Origin: Candidatus Phycosocius bacilliformis | GTDB taxonomy: Bacteria; Pseudomonadota; Alphaproteobacteria; Caulobacterales; Aquidulcibacteraceae | DNA length: 64,000 bases | Assembly (NCBI RefSeq): GCF_003112735.1 | Contig: NZ_BFBR01000006.1 | Span: forward strand, 62,001-126,000 | Direction: 5' to 3' | Shown: positions 63,030 through 64,000 of the stretch, piece after piece | Numbering within the stretch: the first letter of the stretch is position 1 | How the letters are laid out: each line of letters begins with the position of its first letter | Notes under the pieces: model-generated | What the model was told of the DNA's origin: nothing | Seen by the model: only the letters and a program-made list of their open reading frames with translations | Database searches by the model: none | Translations under genes and position numbers: made by a program

Positions 63030-64000
63030 AGCGCAAAGCCTCTACCGGATCGAGCTTGGCTGCACGCCAAGAGGGCGGCAAGGTCGCCAATATGCTGGCC
63101 AGTGCGGCGAACACGGCCGTCGTTATCACTTCATGCCATTCCACTTTGGCGGGGATCTGACTTAAGAAATAGATGTCGGCATTGAAAACAGGGCCAAAAA
63201 CGAACTCTACTGCCTTCTGGATCGCTGCAATATTGAGACAAAACAATGTCCCGCCGAGCGCCCCTGCCAGCGTGGCCAGAATGCCGACACTGGCACCTGC
63301 CATCATGAACACGCGCATGATCGAACCGCGCGTGGCTCCCATCGTGCGCAAAATGGCAATGTCTCGCCCCTTATTCTTCACCAGCATGACAAGCCCAGAA
63401 ATGATATTCATGGCCGCAATCGCCACGATCAACATCAAGATGAGGCGCATCACATTGCGCTCAATCTGCAAAGCAGACACCAGGCTTTCAGACTGCTGAC
63501 GCCAATCGCTCACGTAACGGCCTTGGCTGAATTGGGCGACTTGCAGGGCAAGCTGGTCGGCCACATCTGGATCTTGGATGCGCAATTCCACTGTGTCCCA
63601 ACTGGTTTCTTTAGAAAAAAACAATTGGGCTTGTTCGATCGGCATATAGATGAAAGTGGCATCATACTCGCTCATGCCAATGTCAAATATCGCCGAGACG
63701 ACATAATCCTTTACCCGCGGGGTGGTTCCAAACGGGGTGGAGGCCCCTTGTGGCGAGATCAATTGCACCACATCGCCCGGCAAAACGCCCAAAGCCTCCG
63801 CGAGGCGCGAGCCCATGGCAATTTCATCGCCGCCATACTCGCCTTTTCCCCAGGTATTCAAATTGCCGCCGACTAGATTGGCCGACACCAGTTTTAAGCG
63901 GGCCAGATCGTCTCGGGCAAGCCCGGTCACAATCGCCCCACGCGCCAGATTACCGCCCTGCCCTACCGCCATCACTTGGCCTTCGACCTTGGGCATGACG
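63022..64000 (-). CDS. lolC: Lipoprotein-releasing permease LolC/LolE (3' part only)
   Basis: Membrane subunit of LolCDE, read on the minus strand and cut by the window edge; the frame is open to the end. The visible C-terminal part of about 325 residues has a periplasmic domain (GGDEIAMGSRLAEALGVLPGD), TM helices around IVAIAAMNIISGLVMLVKNK and the ending WRAAKLDPVEALRYE, hallmark of this family. ATG 63996 is internal, not the start. Alphaproteobacteria usually have a single LolC/E-type protein, so the symbol is nominal. Confidence 0.93.
   Translation of the reverse strand, partial: VMPKVEGQVMAVGQGGNLARGAIVTGLARDDLARLKLVSANLVGGNLNTWGKGEYGGDEIAMGSRLAEALGVLPGDVVQLISPQGASTPFGTTPRVKDYVVSAIFDIGMSEYDATFIYMPIEQAQLFFSKETSWDTVELRIQDPDVADQLALQVAQFSQGRYVSDWRQQSESLVSALQIERNVMRLILMLIVAIAAMNIISGLVMLVKNKGRDIAILRTMGATRGSIMRVFMMAGASVGILATLAGALGGTLFCLNIAAIQKAVEFVFGPVFNADIYFLSQIPAKVEWHEVITTAVFAALASILATLPPSWRAAKLDPVEALRYE

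Noticed and set aside
1-64000. CRISPR arrays, IS elements, complete prophage
   Set aside because: No regularly spaced repeats, transposase motifs or phage gene blocks were seen.

Overview
The window looks like chromosomal DNA of a dimorphic-type alphaproteobacterium, most likely Caulobacterales/Hyphomonadaceae or a close relative; I cannot name the species. The evidence is a PopZ (DUF2497) gene beside valS, a CtrA-type box (TTAA-N7-TTAA) with a GANTC site beside it, LexA operators of the alphaproteobacterial GTTC-N7-GTTC type, two glutamyl-tRNA synthetases, a class II DAHP synthase, an IscR-cysteine desulfurase-SufBCD operon and tRNA genes with encoded CCA ends. Most of the window is ordinary, densely packed core genome.

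Layout. 0-5 kb (minus): Fe-S assembly operon iscR-like, cysteine desulfurase, sufB, a VOC protein, sufC, sufD (cut by the window edge), with a divergent alpha/beta hydrolase. 5.9-12.2 kb: comEC, gltX1, gltA with a clear terminator, a DUF2093 protein and an M23 peptidase-like lipoprotein. 12.3-17 kb: a copper-type operon (DUF2946, TonB receptor, PepSY membrane protein, PCu(A)C chaperone). 17-24.5 kb: DAHP synthase, a Ycf48-like propeller, HxlR regulator divergent from an SDR/isomerase/thioesterase operon, a single-domain response regulator and glutathione reductase. 24.6-28.6 kb: an MmeI-like fused restriction-modification enzyme and two small genes. 28.7-31.9 kb: rpiA, glmU, gph and a small conserved protein. 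32.4-35.9 kb: tRNA-Val followed by a sparse, more AT-rich accessory stretch with a small membrane protein, an HTH gene and an HsdR-N nuclease-like gene. 35.9-42.8 kb: lipoproteins, fatty-acid hydroxylase, hydrolase, nuclease, nitroreductase and acyl-CoA dehydrogenase. 43-47.4 kb: valS, popZ, PIMT and tRNA-Cys. 47.5-49.6 kb: soxR with a textbook soxbox, a VOC protein and a nitroreductase, then a possible CtrA-controlled small RNA and tRNA-Asn. 49.7-52.2 kb: ATM1-type ABC exporter and a LOG-family protein. 52.2-56 kb: a very AT-rich stretch and an unusual array of TetR regulators. 56-64 kb: gltX2, lexA with two LexA operators, dnaE, an unannotated 28-residue SOS-linked membrane peptide, lolD and lolC/E (cut by the edge).

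The two most interesting items are these. (1) At 52.9-56.0 kb two overlapping TetR genes are followed by a third gene that looks like a fusion of the same two-gene pair, giving four related TetR domains in three proteins. (2) At 62.15-62.26 kb, upstream of dnaE, a 28-codon membrane peptide sits directly behind a GTTC-N7-GTTC LexA box. It resembles the SOS division inhibitor SidA of Caulobacter in size, topology and regulation. Both rest on reading the sequence by eye; no database search was possible.
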